Shown in pieces: positions 7,050 through 14,085 of a stretch of 15,419 bases of DNA. This stretch comes from Hydrogenophilales bacterium RIFOXYD1_FULL_62_11 (GTDB lineage: Bacteria; Pseudomonadota; Gammaproteobacteria; Burkholderiales; Thiobacillaceae). How positions within the stretch are numbered: position 1 is the first letter of the stretch; each line of letters opens with the position of its first letter. The notes under the pieces were generated by a model. It was not told the DNA's origin. It saw nothing but the letters and a program-made list of their open reading frames with translations, and made no database searches. The position numbers and the translations under genes were made by a program. The stretch lies in the NCBI GenBank assembly GCA_001802655.1, contig MGZO01000077.1:40134-55552 (forward strand). Direction: 5' to 3'.

Positions 7050-9764
7050 TCAGGACGCGTGATTGCGGCGGATCACCCACTTTTCCATTTCCACCCCACT
7101 GTAGACAATGAGGCCGAAAAGGACGATGCGACCCCATGCCGCCAGATCGAGCGCGGCGGTGGAAAACAGCGACTGCAGCGCAGGCAGGTAGGTGAACAAT
7201 CCCTGCAGCACGACCAGCACGCCGATGGCGACCAGCACGGCCCGGTTGCCAAAGAAGCCCGACCAGCCGACCACCGGCGCAGTGAGGCGGCGGCAGTTGA
7301 ACAGGTAGAAAATCTCGCCCATCACCAGCGCGTTGATCGCGGCGGTGCGCGCCACCTCAATCGGCACGCCGCGCGCCATTTCCCACAGGAACAGGCCGAG
7401 CGATCCGGCCACCAGAAACACCGTGACGAACGCGATGCGCCACAGCATGAAGCGCGTCAGCAGCGGTTCGCTCGGGCTGCGGGGCGGCTGGCGCATGGCT
7501 TCGGGCTCGGGATGCTCGAAGGCCAGCGCCAGCGCCAGCGTCACCGCCGTCACCATGTTGACCCAGAGGATCTGCACCGAGGTGATCGGCAGGGTGAGCC
7601 CGAGCAGAATCGCGATCAGCACCATGCCGGCCTGCGCCATGTTGGTGGGCAGGATGAACACGATGGCCTTTTTCAGGTTGCCGTAGACGGTGCGGCCTTC
7701 CTCCACGGCGTGCGCGATCGAGGCGAAGTTGTCGTCGGCCAGCACCATTTCCGCCGCTTCCTTGGCAGCCTCGGTGCCCTTGTTTCCCATCGCCACGCCG
7801 ACGTCGGCGCGCCGCAGTGCGGGCGCATCGTTGACGCCGTCTCCGGTCATCGCGGTGACGTGTCCCAGGCTTTGCAGCGCTTCGACCAGACGCAGTTTGT
7901 GCTCGGGGCTGGCGCGGGCAAAGATGTCGGTCTGTGCGACCACGTCGCGCAGTTGCGCGTCGTCGAGGGCCTCGATTTCGGCGCCGGTCACGGCGCGCAC
8001 TGCTTCGCCCGAGGGGTCGCCCAGCCCCAGCTGTTTGCCGATGGCCTGCGCGGTGGCGGCGTGGTCGCCGGTGATCATCTTGACCCGGATGCCGGCGGCG
8101 CGGCAGGTGGCGACCGCCTGGATGGCCTCCTCGCGCGGCGGGTCGGCCAACCCCAGCACCGTTAGCAGGGTGAAGCCGCCGTCCTCGATGTCGGAGAAGT
8201 TCAGCGTCGTCGTGGTTTCGTGCCGCACCGCCAGCGCCAGCAGTCGCATGCCCTGGGCGGCGGCGGCCTCCATACGTGCCTGCCAGAAACCGGGGTCGAG
8301 CGGCGCCTCGCCGTCCGTGCGGCGCTGCGTCTCGCACAGTGCAAGCACGCGCTCCGGTGCCCCCTTGAGATAGATGAACCCGCGCCCCTCGTGGTCGTGA
8401 TTGAGCGTGGCCATGAAGCGGTGTTCGGACTCGAACGGGATGACGTCACTGCGCGGCAGCGCTTCGCGGGTCTGGCGCGGGTCGAGGCCGGCCTTCATCG
8501 CCAGCGTCAGCAGTGCGCCCTCGGTGGGGTCGCCGGCCAGCTGCCAGCCGGCGTCGGTTTCGCGCAGCTCGGCGTCGTTGCACAGCAGGGCGGCGAGCGC
8601 CAGTTCCTGCAGCAGGGGGTGTTCGCAGTCGACCGGCTCGCCCTCACGGCTGAAGCCGCCTTCGGGCGCGTAGCCGCTGCCCGACACTTCGAGCACGCCG
8701 TCAGCATCGATGATCGTCTGTACCGTCATTTCGTTGCGCGTCAGGGTGCCGGTCTTGTCCGAGCAGATGACGCTGACCGCGCCCAGCGTCTCCACCGCGG
8801 GCAGGCGGCGGATGATGGCGTGGCGCCTGGCCATGCGGGTGACCCCGATGGCGAGCGTGATGGTCATGATCGCCGGCAGGCCCTCGGGGATCGCCGCCAC
8901 CGCCAGACCGACCGCCGCGAGAAACATTTCACTCGCCGGATAATCGCGTACCCACACGCCGAAACCGAAGATCAGCACCGACAGCAGCAGAATCACTCCT
9001 GCCAGCCACTGGCCGAAGCGCGCCATCAGTTTCAAAAGTGGCGTGGTCAGCTTCTCGACTGTCGCCAGCAGGGTGCTGATGCGCCCCAGTTCGGTTTCGC
9101 TGCCGGTGGCCGTCACCACGCCGGTGCCCTGACCGTAGGTGACCAGCGTGCCCGACCAGGCCATGCTGGCGCGGTCGCCGAGTGCGGCGTCTTCCGCCAC
9201 CGCATCGACCTGCTTGTCGACTGCCAGCGATTCGCCGGTCAGCGCGGCCTCCGTCACTCGCAGGCTCTTGACCTCGACCAGCCTGAGGTCGGCCGGCACG
9301 CGGTCGCCCGAGGCCAGATGGACGATATCGCCCGGCACCAGATCTTCGGCAGGGATCTCGTGGCGTTCGCCGGAACGGGTGACGATGGCGTGCGGCGACA
9401 GCATGCTGCGGATCGCGTCGAGCGCCTCTTCGGCGCGGCCTTCCTGGATGAAGCCGATCACCGCGTTGATGACGACCACGCCGAAGATCACGCCCGAGTC
9501 GAGCCAGTGGCCGAGCAGGGCGGTGATGGCGCCGGCTGCCAGCAGCACGTAGATCAGCACGTTGTGGAACTGCAGCAGGAAACGCTGCCAGCCCGGCTGG
9601 CGCTGTGGCGGCGGCAGCTGGTTGCTGCCGTATTGCGTGCGCCGCGCCTCGACGGTGTCGGGTGTCAGCCCGGTGCGCAGCGCGTCCAGACGGTTGAGGG
9701 TGTCGCTGGCTGACAGACTGTGCCAGTGCGGAGGATGGTCGTTGGTTTGCAAGCGAGTCTCCAT
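7050..9764 (-). CDS. P2-type cation-transporting ATPase (calcium-pump-like), 904 aa
   Basis: An ATP-driven cation pump of the inner membrane. In order: N-terminal cation ATPase domain (about 10-75), actuator loop with TGES (176-179), M4 with PEGLP (293-297), phosphorylation motif DKTGT with D336, nucleotide-binding KGAPE (467-471), DPPR (541-544), TGD (565-567) and hinge GDGVND (641-646), then the C-terminal membrane segments. The PEGLP motif and length place it near SERCA/P2A pumps. In M5 and M6, however, the residues aligning by eye with SERCA E771 and D800 are Q711 and A740, while N708, N736, T739 and E294 are kept, so Ca2+ specificity should not be assumed. ATG 9764 has no obvious Shine-Dalgarno sequence. 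It begins an operon with a CPA2 antiporter (13 bp downstream) and a universal stress protein. Confidence 0.93.
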   Translation of the reverse strand: METRLQTNDHPPHWHSLSASDTLNRLDALRTGLTPDTVEARRTQYGSNQLPPPQRQPGWQRFLLQFHNVLIYVLLAAGAITALLGHWLDSGVIFGVVVINAVIGFIQEGRAEEALDAIRSMLSPHAIVTRSGERHEIPAEDLVPGDIVHLASGDRVPADLRLVEVKSLRVTEAALTGESLAVDKQVDAVAEDAALGDRASMAWSGTLVTYGQGTGVVTATGSETELGRISTLLATVEKLTTPLLKLMARFGQWLAGVILLLSVLIFGFGVWVRDYPASEMFLAAVGLAVAAIPEGLPAIMTITLAIGVTRMARRHAIIRRLPAVETLGAVSVICSDKTGTLTRNEMTVQTIIDADGVLEVSGSGYAPEGGFSREGEPVDCEHPLLQELALAALLCNDAELRETDAGWQLAGDPTEGALLTLAMKAGLDPRQTREALPRSDVIPFESEHRFMATLNHDHEGRGFIYLKGAPERVLALCETQRRTDGEAPLDPGFWQARMEAAAAQGMRLLALAVRHETTTTLNFSDIEDGGFTLLTVLGLADPPREEAIQAVATCRAAGIRVKMITGDHAATAQAIGKQLGLGDPSGEAVRAVTGAEIEALDDAQLRDVVAQTDIFARASPEHKLRLVEALQSLGHVTAMTGDGVNDAPALRRADVGVAMGNKGTEAAKEAAEMVLADDNFASIAHAVEEGRTVYGNLKKAIVFILPTNMAQAGMVLIAILLGLTLPITSVQILWVNMVTAVTLALALAFEHPEPEAMRQPPRSPSEPLLTRFMLWRIAFVTVFLVAGSLGLFLWEMARGVPIEVARTAAINALVMGEIFYLFNCRRLTAPVVGWSGFFGNRAVLVAIGVLVVLQGLFTYLPALQSLFSTAALDLAAWGRIVLFGLIVYSGVEMEKWVIRRNHAS

Positions 9765-9866
9765 TCGGTTGGCGTGTCAGCAGGGTTCTGGCACACAACA
9801 ATGACAGGGTCGTGCGATGTCCGTTCCTTTCGCGCTGGCGCTGCAGGAATCAAACCGTTCTGTCGT

Positions 9867-10541
9867 TCAGGTCGTCATGGCAGCTTTCAAGCGACGGGCG
9901 TTTTTAACTTCCCATATGAAGATGCCAAGCAGGAGAAGCATGAGACCGATGAGCAAGCCGACATTTTCAATAAAGAACGATTCGCCGATAAATACGAGGA
10001 GAAAGGCAAACGGAATTTCTACCAGTGCCAAAGCCAGAAAGAATGACCAGAACGGATAGCGCACCGCCCCCAGGGCATATCCGACGATCTCGGCTGGAAG
10101 CGAACTGACAACGATCAGCACGAATGAAAAAGGGAGTTTTCCCGCCAGGAAGTAGGACTTTTTGAAGTGTTGCTCGCCCAGCTTCTTTGCGATAAAGGCA
10201 CGATCGCTAAAAAACCGGCCTATGGCATATGTCGCCATCCATCCACACAACCAGCCTGCCGAGAGAAGCAAAAAGGTCAGCCACTTTCCCCACGCCAGAA
10301 TGGCCGAAGGGACAAGCAGCACGCTGGAGAGGAAGAGAAACAGGACCGACGAGGCCGAGGCAACAAAGAAAATGATGGCGCCCAAAACAGGCGCTTCCCG
10401 TATCGTCTCGCCCATCCACACCACCGCGGCCAAAAGCTCAACACGCAAACCATAGGTAAGCAGGGCGAGCAACGCAATGAACAAAAACAGCAGCGCAAAT
10501 AAACGAACAGTTTTCGGGTCGCCGGGTGCGAGATGTTTCAT
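9867..10541 (-). CDS. VTT/DedA-like integral membrane protein (TVP38/TMEM64 type), 224 aa
   Basis: A polytopic inner-membrane protein with about five or six hydrophobic segments. The centre resembles the VTT (SNARE-associated Golgi / DedA) domain: a hydrophobic helix, VPSAILAWGKWLTF, then GWLCGWMATYAIGRFF, and later SLPAEIVGYALGAVRYPFW, which matches the second half of the VTT re-entrant fold. Relatives act in membrane homeostasis or lipid scrambling and flipping; the substrate here is unknown. Base composition is low for the window: sampled 60-base blocks give about 37-55% GC, against about 75% in a sampled ATPase block. ATG 10541 lies 10 bp after the stop of the 134-aa gene, so the two are probably cotranscribed; about 100 bp separate it from the ATPase gene. 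Confidence 0.75.
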   Translation of the reverse strand: MKHLAPGDPKTVRLFALLFLFIALLALLTYGLRVELLAAVVWMGETIREAPVLGAIIFFVASASSVLFLFLSSVLLVPSAILAWGKWLTFLLLSAGWLCGWMATYAIGRFFSDRAFIAKKLGEQHFKKSYFLAGKLPFSFVLIVVSSLPAEIVGYALGAVRYPFWSFFLALALVEIPFAFLLVFIGESFFIENVGLLIGLMLLLLGIFIWEVKNARRLKAAMTT

Positions 10542-10551
10542 ATTATATTTT

Positions 10552-10956
10552 TCATGAAATTCGAATCAGATCCCCGGCGTGATCGAATGCCAAGTACTTG
10601 GAGACCGCGCCATTCTGGATGGAATTGACCATCGTTTTTAAGGGTTCCTGCGCCTCACCGGTACTTGGCATGACACCCGCACGCCCTGGCAGGCTGGCGA
10701 CAAACACGATTTTCCAATCCGGCCCCATCTGGCGTGACTCCTCGACGAGAGCGGAAAAATCACCCAGCTCATCCAGGGCTTTGTCGACACACATTTGGGG
10801 CGTTAATACGCCCCCTGTCCCCGCATGAAAATCTCGTTTCTGGGCTTCGGTATAACCTTCAGGCAGTTCGGGCTGGGTGAAAACAAACAGCAGCCGTTGC
10901 GGTTCGGGTTGCTGCCTGGCGGCGTTTAACAGATCGGCGTAGTTCGAGATGTTCAT
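10552..10956 (-). CDS. Conserved hypothetical cytoplasmic protein, 134 aa
   Basis: A soluble protein with no signal or membrane segment. It opens with MNISNYADLLNAARQQPEPQ, has a strand LLFVFTQPELP, a central VDKALDELGDFSALVEESRQ, then KIVFVASLPG, and ends in a strand-like LAFDHAGDLIRIS. I recall similar betaproteobacterial proteins carrying the automatic label 'ribonucleotide reductase subunit alpha'; at this size and without any reductase motif that label is not credible, so the function is unknown. The start is well supported by GAGG nine bases upstream of ATG 10956 and by a promoter candidate at 11007-11036. It heads a two-gene unit with the VTT-like protein and shares its lower GC. Confidence 0.8.
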   Translation of the reverse strand: MNISNYADLLNAARQQPEPQRLLFVFTQPELPEGYTEAQKRDFHAGTGGVLTPQMCVDKALDELGDFSALVEESRQMGPDWKIVFVASLPGRAGVMPSTGEAQEPLKTMVNSIQNGAVSKYLAFDHAGDLIRIS

Positions 10957-11006
10957 GCGGCTTTACCTCGTTATTAACAGACAGGAAATCCAGCGGGCGT
11001 TCTGAA

Positions 11007-11036
11007 AGTATCACTAACCCGGGTTGCCGCAGTCAA
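11007..11036 (-). promoter_or_regulatory. Sigma70-like promoter of the hypothetical-VTT gene pair
   Basis: On the minus strand TTGACT (11031-11036) is followed after 18 bp by GATACT (11007-11012). Transcription would begin near 11000, giving a leader of about 44 nt that contains GAGG before ATG 10956. Confidence 0.5.
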
Positions 11037-11099
11037 TCGCTTATTTCGCGCACCAACCCGCATCAGAAGGCGCAGAAAACCGCCCGCATCGCGACATGG

Positions 11100-11120
11100 C
11101 CTGCCACGTCGAACGGCAGG
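11100..11120. repeat. Inverted repeat CCTGCC-N9-GGCAGG between divergent genes
   Basis: Perfect 6-bp arms flank a 9-bp centre. It lies just upstream of the candidate plus-strand promoter of the hydrolase gene, where a regulator could bind; with arms this short it may be chance. Confidence 0.3.
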
Positions 11121-11128
11121 GAGTTGCC

Positions 11129-11156
11129 TTGGTTATCTCGCTTGTCCAGCTTTAAT
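11129..11156 (+). promoter_or_regulatory. Sigma70-like promoter candidate of the alpha/beta hydrolase gene
   Basis: TTGGTT (11129-11134), a 16-bp spacer and TTTAAT (11151-11156, five of six consensus bases) would start transcription near 11163, about 22 nt before ATG 11185. Confidence 0.45.
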
Positions 11157-11184
11157 GGAATGACACAGACACGGAGGGCGAACC

Positions 11185-12003
11185 ATGCGGTGGGCATCAG
11201 TACTTGGCGTGGGGGCGGCCGTATATTTTGGCTTGGCGCTCTATCTCTTCGTGTTTCAGGCACGCTACGTCTATTTCCCCGAGCTGCCGTCGCGGCAGGT
11301 GGAGGCCACCCCGGCCGATATCGGGCTGGCGTTCGACGCAGTCACGCTGCGCACCACGGATGGCGAAGCGCTTGCCGGCTGGTTTATCCCGGCGTCCGCA
11401 GCACGCGGCACGCTGCTCTATCTTCACGGCAATGGCGGCAACATTGGGCACCGCCTCGATCAGATTGAGGCGTTTCACCGGCTGGGGCTGAACGTTTTCA
11501 TCATCGACTACCGCGGTTATGGCGCCAGCAGCGGCAAGCCGAGCGAGGAAGGCACCTATCAGGACGCGCTGGCTGCGTGGAACTACCTGACGCAGCAAAA
11601 ACGCCTGGCGCCGGAACGGATCGTCCTGTTCGGCGAGTCCCTCGGTGGCTCGATCGCGGCCTGGCTTGCCGCACGGCAACCGCCGGCAGGGCTGGTCATT
11701 TACGCCAGCTTTACTTCGGTCCCCGAAATGGCCCAAGCCTTATATCCCCTGTTTCCGGCGTCCCGGCTGGTGCGCTATCGCTACGACACGCGGACGGCGC
11801 TCGGCAACGTGAATTGCCCGGTACTGATCCTGCATAGCTCCGAAGACGAGATCATTCCATTCAGCCATGGGCAGGCATTGCTCGAGGCTGCACGTGAGCC
11901 AAAGCGACTGGTCGAACTGCGCGGCGGGCACAACGATGCGTTACTGGTCAGCCGGGAGGTCTATACGCGGGAAGTCGGGACGTTTCTTCAAACGATTTTG
12001 TGA
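11185..12003 (+). CDS. Membrane-anchored alpha/beta hydrolase (BEM46/ABHD13/YfhR-like)
   Basis: A serine hydrolase of unknown substrate, probably tethered to the inner membrane by a hydrophobic N-terminal helix at about 5-24. The catalytic triad is readable: nucleophile S152 in GESLGG, acid D221 in HSSEDEIIPF and histidine H249 in RGGHND. The oxyanion-hole segment is LHGNGGN at 80-86, and DYRGYGASSG at 108-117 is typical of the BEM46/YfhR branch of this superfamily. The start is supported by GGAGG seven to eight bases before ATG 11185. It is divergent from the 134-aa hypothetical gene, and its last 63 bases overlap a coding-like minus-strand frame. Esterase or thioesterase activity is family-level inference. 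Confidence 0.88.
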   Translation: MRWASVLGVGAAVYFGLALYLFVFQARYVYFPELPSRQVEATPADIGLAFDAVTLRTTDGEALAGWFIPASAARGTLLYLHGNGGNIGHRLDQIEAFHRLGLNVFIIDYRGYGASSGKPSEEGTYQDALAAWNYLTQQKRLAPERIVLFGESLGGSIAAWLAARQPPAGLVIYASFTSVPEMAQALYPLFPASRLVRYRYDTRTALGNVNCPVLILHSSEDEIIPFSHGQALLEAAREPKRLVELRGGHNDALLVSREVYTREVGTFLQTIL

Positions 12004-12135
12004 AGCCGATGGAGCCTGTTCGCGCATGGCAGGGAAACCCCAATCCTCATGTTCGTCGCGTTCGATGTCTCGCTGCCAGCCGGGCTTGCGGTCGCTGATC
12101 GTGGCCCGTGCAAGCGCCTCGGGGGCATCAGTCGT
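11941..12135 (-). pseudogene. Coding-like minus-strand frame without a normal start, possible broken gene
   Basis: Directly after the 90-aa gene, in its +1 frame, the minus strand reads a natural-looking charged sequence (TDAPEALARATISDRKPG, then WQRDIERDEHEDWGFPAMRE) and stops inside the 3' end of the converging hydrolase gene. The first Met in frame is far upstream (12195), inside the 90-aa gene. A near-cognate ACG sits at 12133-12135, where an ATG would give an 8-base overlap with the preceding stop. Options are a gene that lost its ATG, a use of ACG, or a +1 frameshift extension of the 90-aa protein. The plus strand here reads Ser/Arg-rich shadow sequence, which favours minus-strand coding. 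Function unknown. Confidence 0.35.
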
Positions 12136-12400
12136 ATTTGCAGTCGACCAGATGCGCCTGCCATTGGGCGAGCAGGGTCGCCCGGGCCTCGGCATCGCCG
12201 CTGATCGCGGCCAGCAGTTCAGGGCCTGCCCGCAGTTCCACGCGCTGCCAGCCCGAGCCGGTGGCGCACTCCACGGTCACCGCCCACTTCCCCTCCCTGG
12301 GCTCGACGGCATAAAGGTGGGCGGAAAGATTCATGCCCTCGAGAAGGGTGCTTACGGCAACCGTGGCCTGCGCCAGATCGACTAAGTCAGGGGCTGCCAT
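12128..12400 (-). CDS. Hypothetical protein, 90 aa
   Basis: A small acidic soluble protein with no signal peptide. It begins with a helical DLVDLAQATVAVSTLLEGMNLS, has a strand pair around HLYAVEPREGKWAVTVECATG and SGWQRVELRAGP, and ends with a helix AEARATLLAQWQAHLVDCKYD. I do not recognise the family. Codon usage and composition look genuine. ATG 12400 has no Shine-Dalgarno sequence of its own and lies three bases after the stop of a 17-codon ORF that has an excellent one, so its translation probably depends on that ORF. A coding-like frame continues after its stop. Confidence 0.65.
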   Translation of the reverse strand: MAAPDLVDLAQATVAVSTLLEGMNLSAHLYAVEPREGKWAVTVECATGSGWQRVELRAGPELLAAISGDAEARATLLAQWQAHLVDCKYD

Positions 12401-12403
12401 GAC

Positions 12404-12457
12404 TCAGTTGCCGAACCGGTGCAGGCGCACATGCCCGCTGCAAGAAGAATGGTTCAT
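12404..12457 (-). CDS. Candidate 17-aa small ORF coupled to the 90-aa gene
   Basis: ATG 12457 is preceded at optimal distance by GGAGGG (12463-12468 on the plus strand, reverse-complemented), the best ribosome site in this part of the window. The peptide is MNHSSCSGHVRLHRFGN, with C6, H9 and H13 spaced C-x2-H-x3-H. Its TGA is followed by GTC and then the ATG of the 90-aa gene, a close re-initiation arrangement. It could be a leader peptide, a coupling device or a functional small protein; the Cys/His spacing allows metal binding but does not show it. A minus-strand -10-like TATGAT at 12491-12496 would start transcription near 12484. Confidence 0.5.
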   Translation of the reverse strand: MNHSSCSGHVRLHRFGN

Positions 12458-12490
12458 GAGCGCCCTCCGCAACAAATGGTTGGAAAATTC

Positions 12491-12496
12491 ATCATA
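12491..12496 (-). promoter_or_regulatory. -10-like element upstream of the 17-aa ORF
   Basis: TATGAT on the minus strand matches five of six consensus bases and would give a leader of about 27 nt before ATG 12457. The -35 position is poor, so this is a weak candidate. Confidence 0.35.
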
Positions 12497-12645
12497 GTGT
12501 CTGGACGAGCACTTCGCTTCCCTCACATTTCGCCGCGCACTTCCCGGCAACCGGCCGAGCTGGTTGAGCGTAGGGTCGTAACCACTGAGACGCCTCAGCG
12601 GGGAACGGCCGCAGGCATCCGGAGTCAACTTTTGAGGAGGCAGCC

Positions 12646-13635
12646 ATGAACACACTTCTGATTTTGATCCTCACCCTCATTAGCCCGCTGGCCTTGGCTG
12701 GCGGCTCCAACTACGGCACCCCGGCCGGCACCCCGGTCAGCTTCAGCGGTCAGGTTTCCGAATGGTCTGTGCCTACCCCGGCGTTTGCCCGCGACCCGGC
12801 GGTGGCGCCGGACGGCAGCATCTTCATCGCCGTGATGGCGGGCAACAAGGTGGCGCGTTTTGATCCCGCCAGCCAAACCTTCAAGGAGTGGGATTTGCCA
12901 CCGAAGCATCATCCCCACGGCTTGTTGGTGGACCGCAAAGGCATCGTGTGGACCACCGGCAACGGCAACGGCACCATCGGGCGCCTCGACCCCGCCACCG
13001 GCACGGTGCGCGAGTTCCCCACGCCCACCCGCGACGGCGGCCCCCATACCCTGGTGATCAGCGACGACGGCAGCACCCTCTGGTTCACCCTGCAGAGCGG
13101 CAACCGCATCGGGCAGCTCGACACCGCGAGTGGAAAAATCACCGAAACCCTCACCGCAGGTGGTCCCTATGGCCTCACTCTGGATCGCCAGGGCCGGGTG
13201 TGGTTCTGCCGCATGGGCGACGACCGCCTCGGCATTCTCGACCCCGCCACCGGCAAGCTGGCGGAGCTGGTCCTGCCCGCGGGCTCGCGCCCGCGCCGCA
13301 TGGCTACCGCGCCGGACGGCAGCCTGTGGGTCACCCTTTACGGTCACAACACGCTCGTGCAGGTCGATCCCGCCGCCCGCCGCGTGGTGCGCGAAGTCGC
13401 CTTGCCCACCGGTCCGGAAGGCGGTGCCTACGCGGTGACCGTGGATGGCGCCGGCATCGTATGGGTCAACGAAATCCGCAGCGACAGCGTGGTGCGCCTG
13501 GACCCCCGTAGCAATGCGCTGCGCGTGGTGAAGCTGCCTACGCCGGGGGCGGGCATCCGCAAGATGATCGTCGATGCCCGGGGCCAGCTCTGGTACATGG
13601 GCAGCCACAACGGACGCCTGGGCCGGGTGCGCTAG
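12646..13635 (+). CDS. Exported seven-bladed beta-propeller protein (Vgb/SMP-30-like)
   Basis: A periplasmic or secreted protein with a signal peptide at residues 1-18 (cleavage after ALA) and seven repeats of the pattern 'PDG-x-hW-x-G-N-x-I-x-R-hDP-x-T-G', from about residue 45 to 329. Examples are DRKGIVWTTGNGNGTIGRLDP and RQGRVWFCRMGDDRLGILDP. Relatives are annotated as virginiamycin B lyase or streptogramin lyase. By spacing, the catalytic Glu of staphylococcal Vgb (E284, from memory) would correspond to E276 here, but the partner His (H270) position falls on Y262, so antibiotic lyase activity is unlikely. The start is firm: GAGGAGG lies five bases before ATG 12646. The substrate or partner is unknown, and the 86-aa gene begins 31 bp downstream. 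Confidence 0.85.
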   Translation: MNTLLILILTLISPLALAGGSNYGTPAGTPVSFSGQVSEWSVPTPAFARDPAVAPDGSIFIAVMAGNKVARFDPASQTFKEWDLPPKHHPHGLLVDRKGIVWTTGNGNGTIGRLDPATGTVREFPTPTRDGGPHTLVISDDGSTLWFTLQSGNRIGQLDTASGKITETLTAGGPYGLTLDRQGRVWFCRMGDDRLGILDPATGKLAELVLPAGSRPRRMATAPDGSLWVTLYGHNTLVQVDPAARRVVREVALPTGPEGGAYAVTVDGAGIVWVNEIRSDSVVRLDPRSNALRVVKLPTPGAGIRKMIVDARGQLWYMGSHNGRLGRVR

Positions 13636-13666
13636 TCGTGGAGTGGGAATGTTGCCGGGAGCCGCG

Positions 13667-13927
13667 ATGACCAAGCTGAGCGAATACGTCGAGATGGCTG
13701 CAAATGAATATTTGCAGGAGACCGGAAAAGACGAACTGGATGCGCACTGGATTGCCGAGTTCTTTCAGGACAGCGGCGTGCAGGACAATTATCCGCGTCA
13801 GGATCTGATTGCTTTTAGCGACTTGGTGCAAAAAGCACTGACCCTGAAATCCGAGCGGGCCGGCAAACAAACGCACTTTCAGCTGGACAAGATCGTCCAC
13901 TTCGTCAAACGTCTGCGCAAACCGTAA
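13667..13927 (+). CDS. Hypothetical protein, 86 aa
   Basis: A small, probably all-helical soluble protein: MTKLSEYVEMAANEYLQETG, then DELDAHWIAEFFQDSG, DLIAFSDLVQKALTLKSE and a basic C-terminal helix HFQLDKIVHFVKRLRKP. I do not recognise the family. I chose ATG 13667, preceded by GGGAG five bases away; an in-frame ATG at 13649 with its own GGAG would add six residues. GC is lower than in the propeller gene. It lies 31 bp after the propeller gene and may be cotranscribed with it. Confidence 0.72.
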   Translation: MTKLSEYVEMAANEYLQETGKDELDAHWIAEFFQDSGVQDNYPRQDLIAFSDLVQKALTLKSERAGKQTHFQLDKIVHFVKRLRKP

Positions 13928-14085
13928 GACCCAAAAATCCGGGTGCGGGAGACGCCAAGAGAGACATGGCGCGGCTGCCCTGCCAAGCCTTGTTTGCAGA
14001 AATACATACTCGGCTTTTGCCCCTGCATTCCGCCGCCCAGGCCGGCTTGGCATTTGCATTAAAGCCTGCTCAATCCCGAAATATT

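Noticed and set aside
8220..9713. Long plus-strand open frame (497 codons) opposite the P-type ATPase, and similar ones at 5453-6616 and 7059-8165
   Set aside because: They are antisense to genes with complete family motifs, have His/Gln/Arg-rich shadow composition and arise from the lack of stops in GC-rich DNA.
10552..10956. Naming the 134-aa protein a ribonucleotide reductase subunit
   Set aside because: It is far too short and lacks the cysteine and loop motifs of class I-III reductases; the name seems to be a propagated database error.
11063..11263. Minus-strand open frame between the divergent genes
   Set aside because: It overlaps the start, ribosome site and candidate promoter of the hydrolase gene and has no ribosome site or recognisable sequence.
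11990..12128. ATG overlapping the 90-aa gene's stop (TGATG), giving a 46-codon frame
   Set aside because: The frame is rich in AGG, CGA and TCA codons and Arg/Ser/Pro residues, while the neighbouring frame on the same strand looks far more like protein.
12404..12655. 83-codon minus-strand open frame containing the 17-aa ORF
   Set aside because: The upstream part covers the intergenic region and the propeller gene's ribosome site and start, and looks like random Arg/Ser/Leu sequence. Only the last 17 codons have a ribosome site.
13538..14059. Minus-strand frame of 173 codons across the end of the propeller and the 86-aa gene
   Set aside because: It is antisense to two better-supported genes and has no ribosome site or domain.
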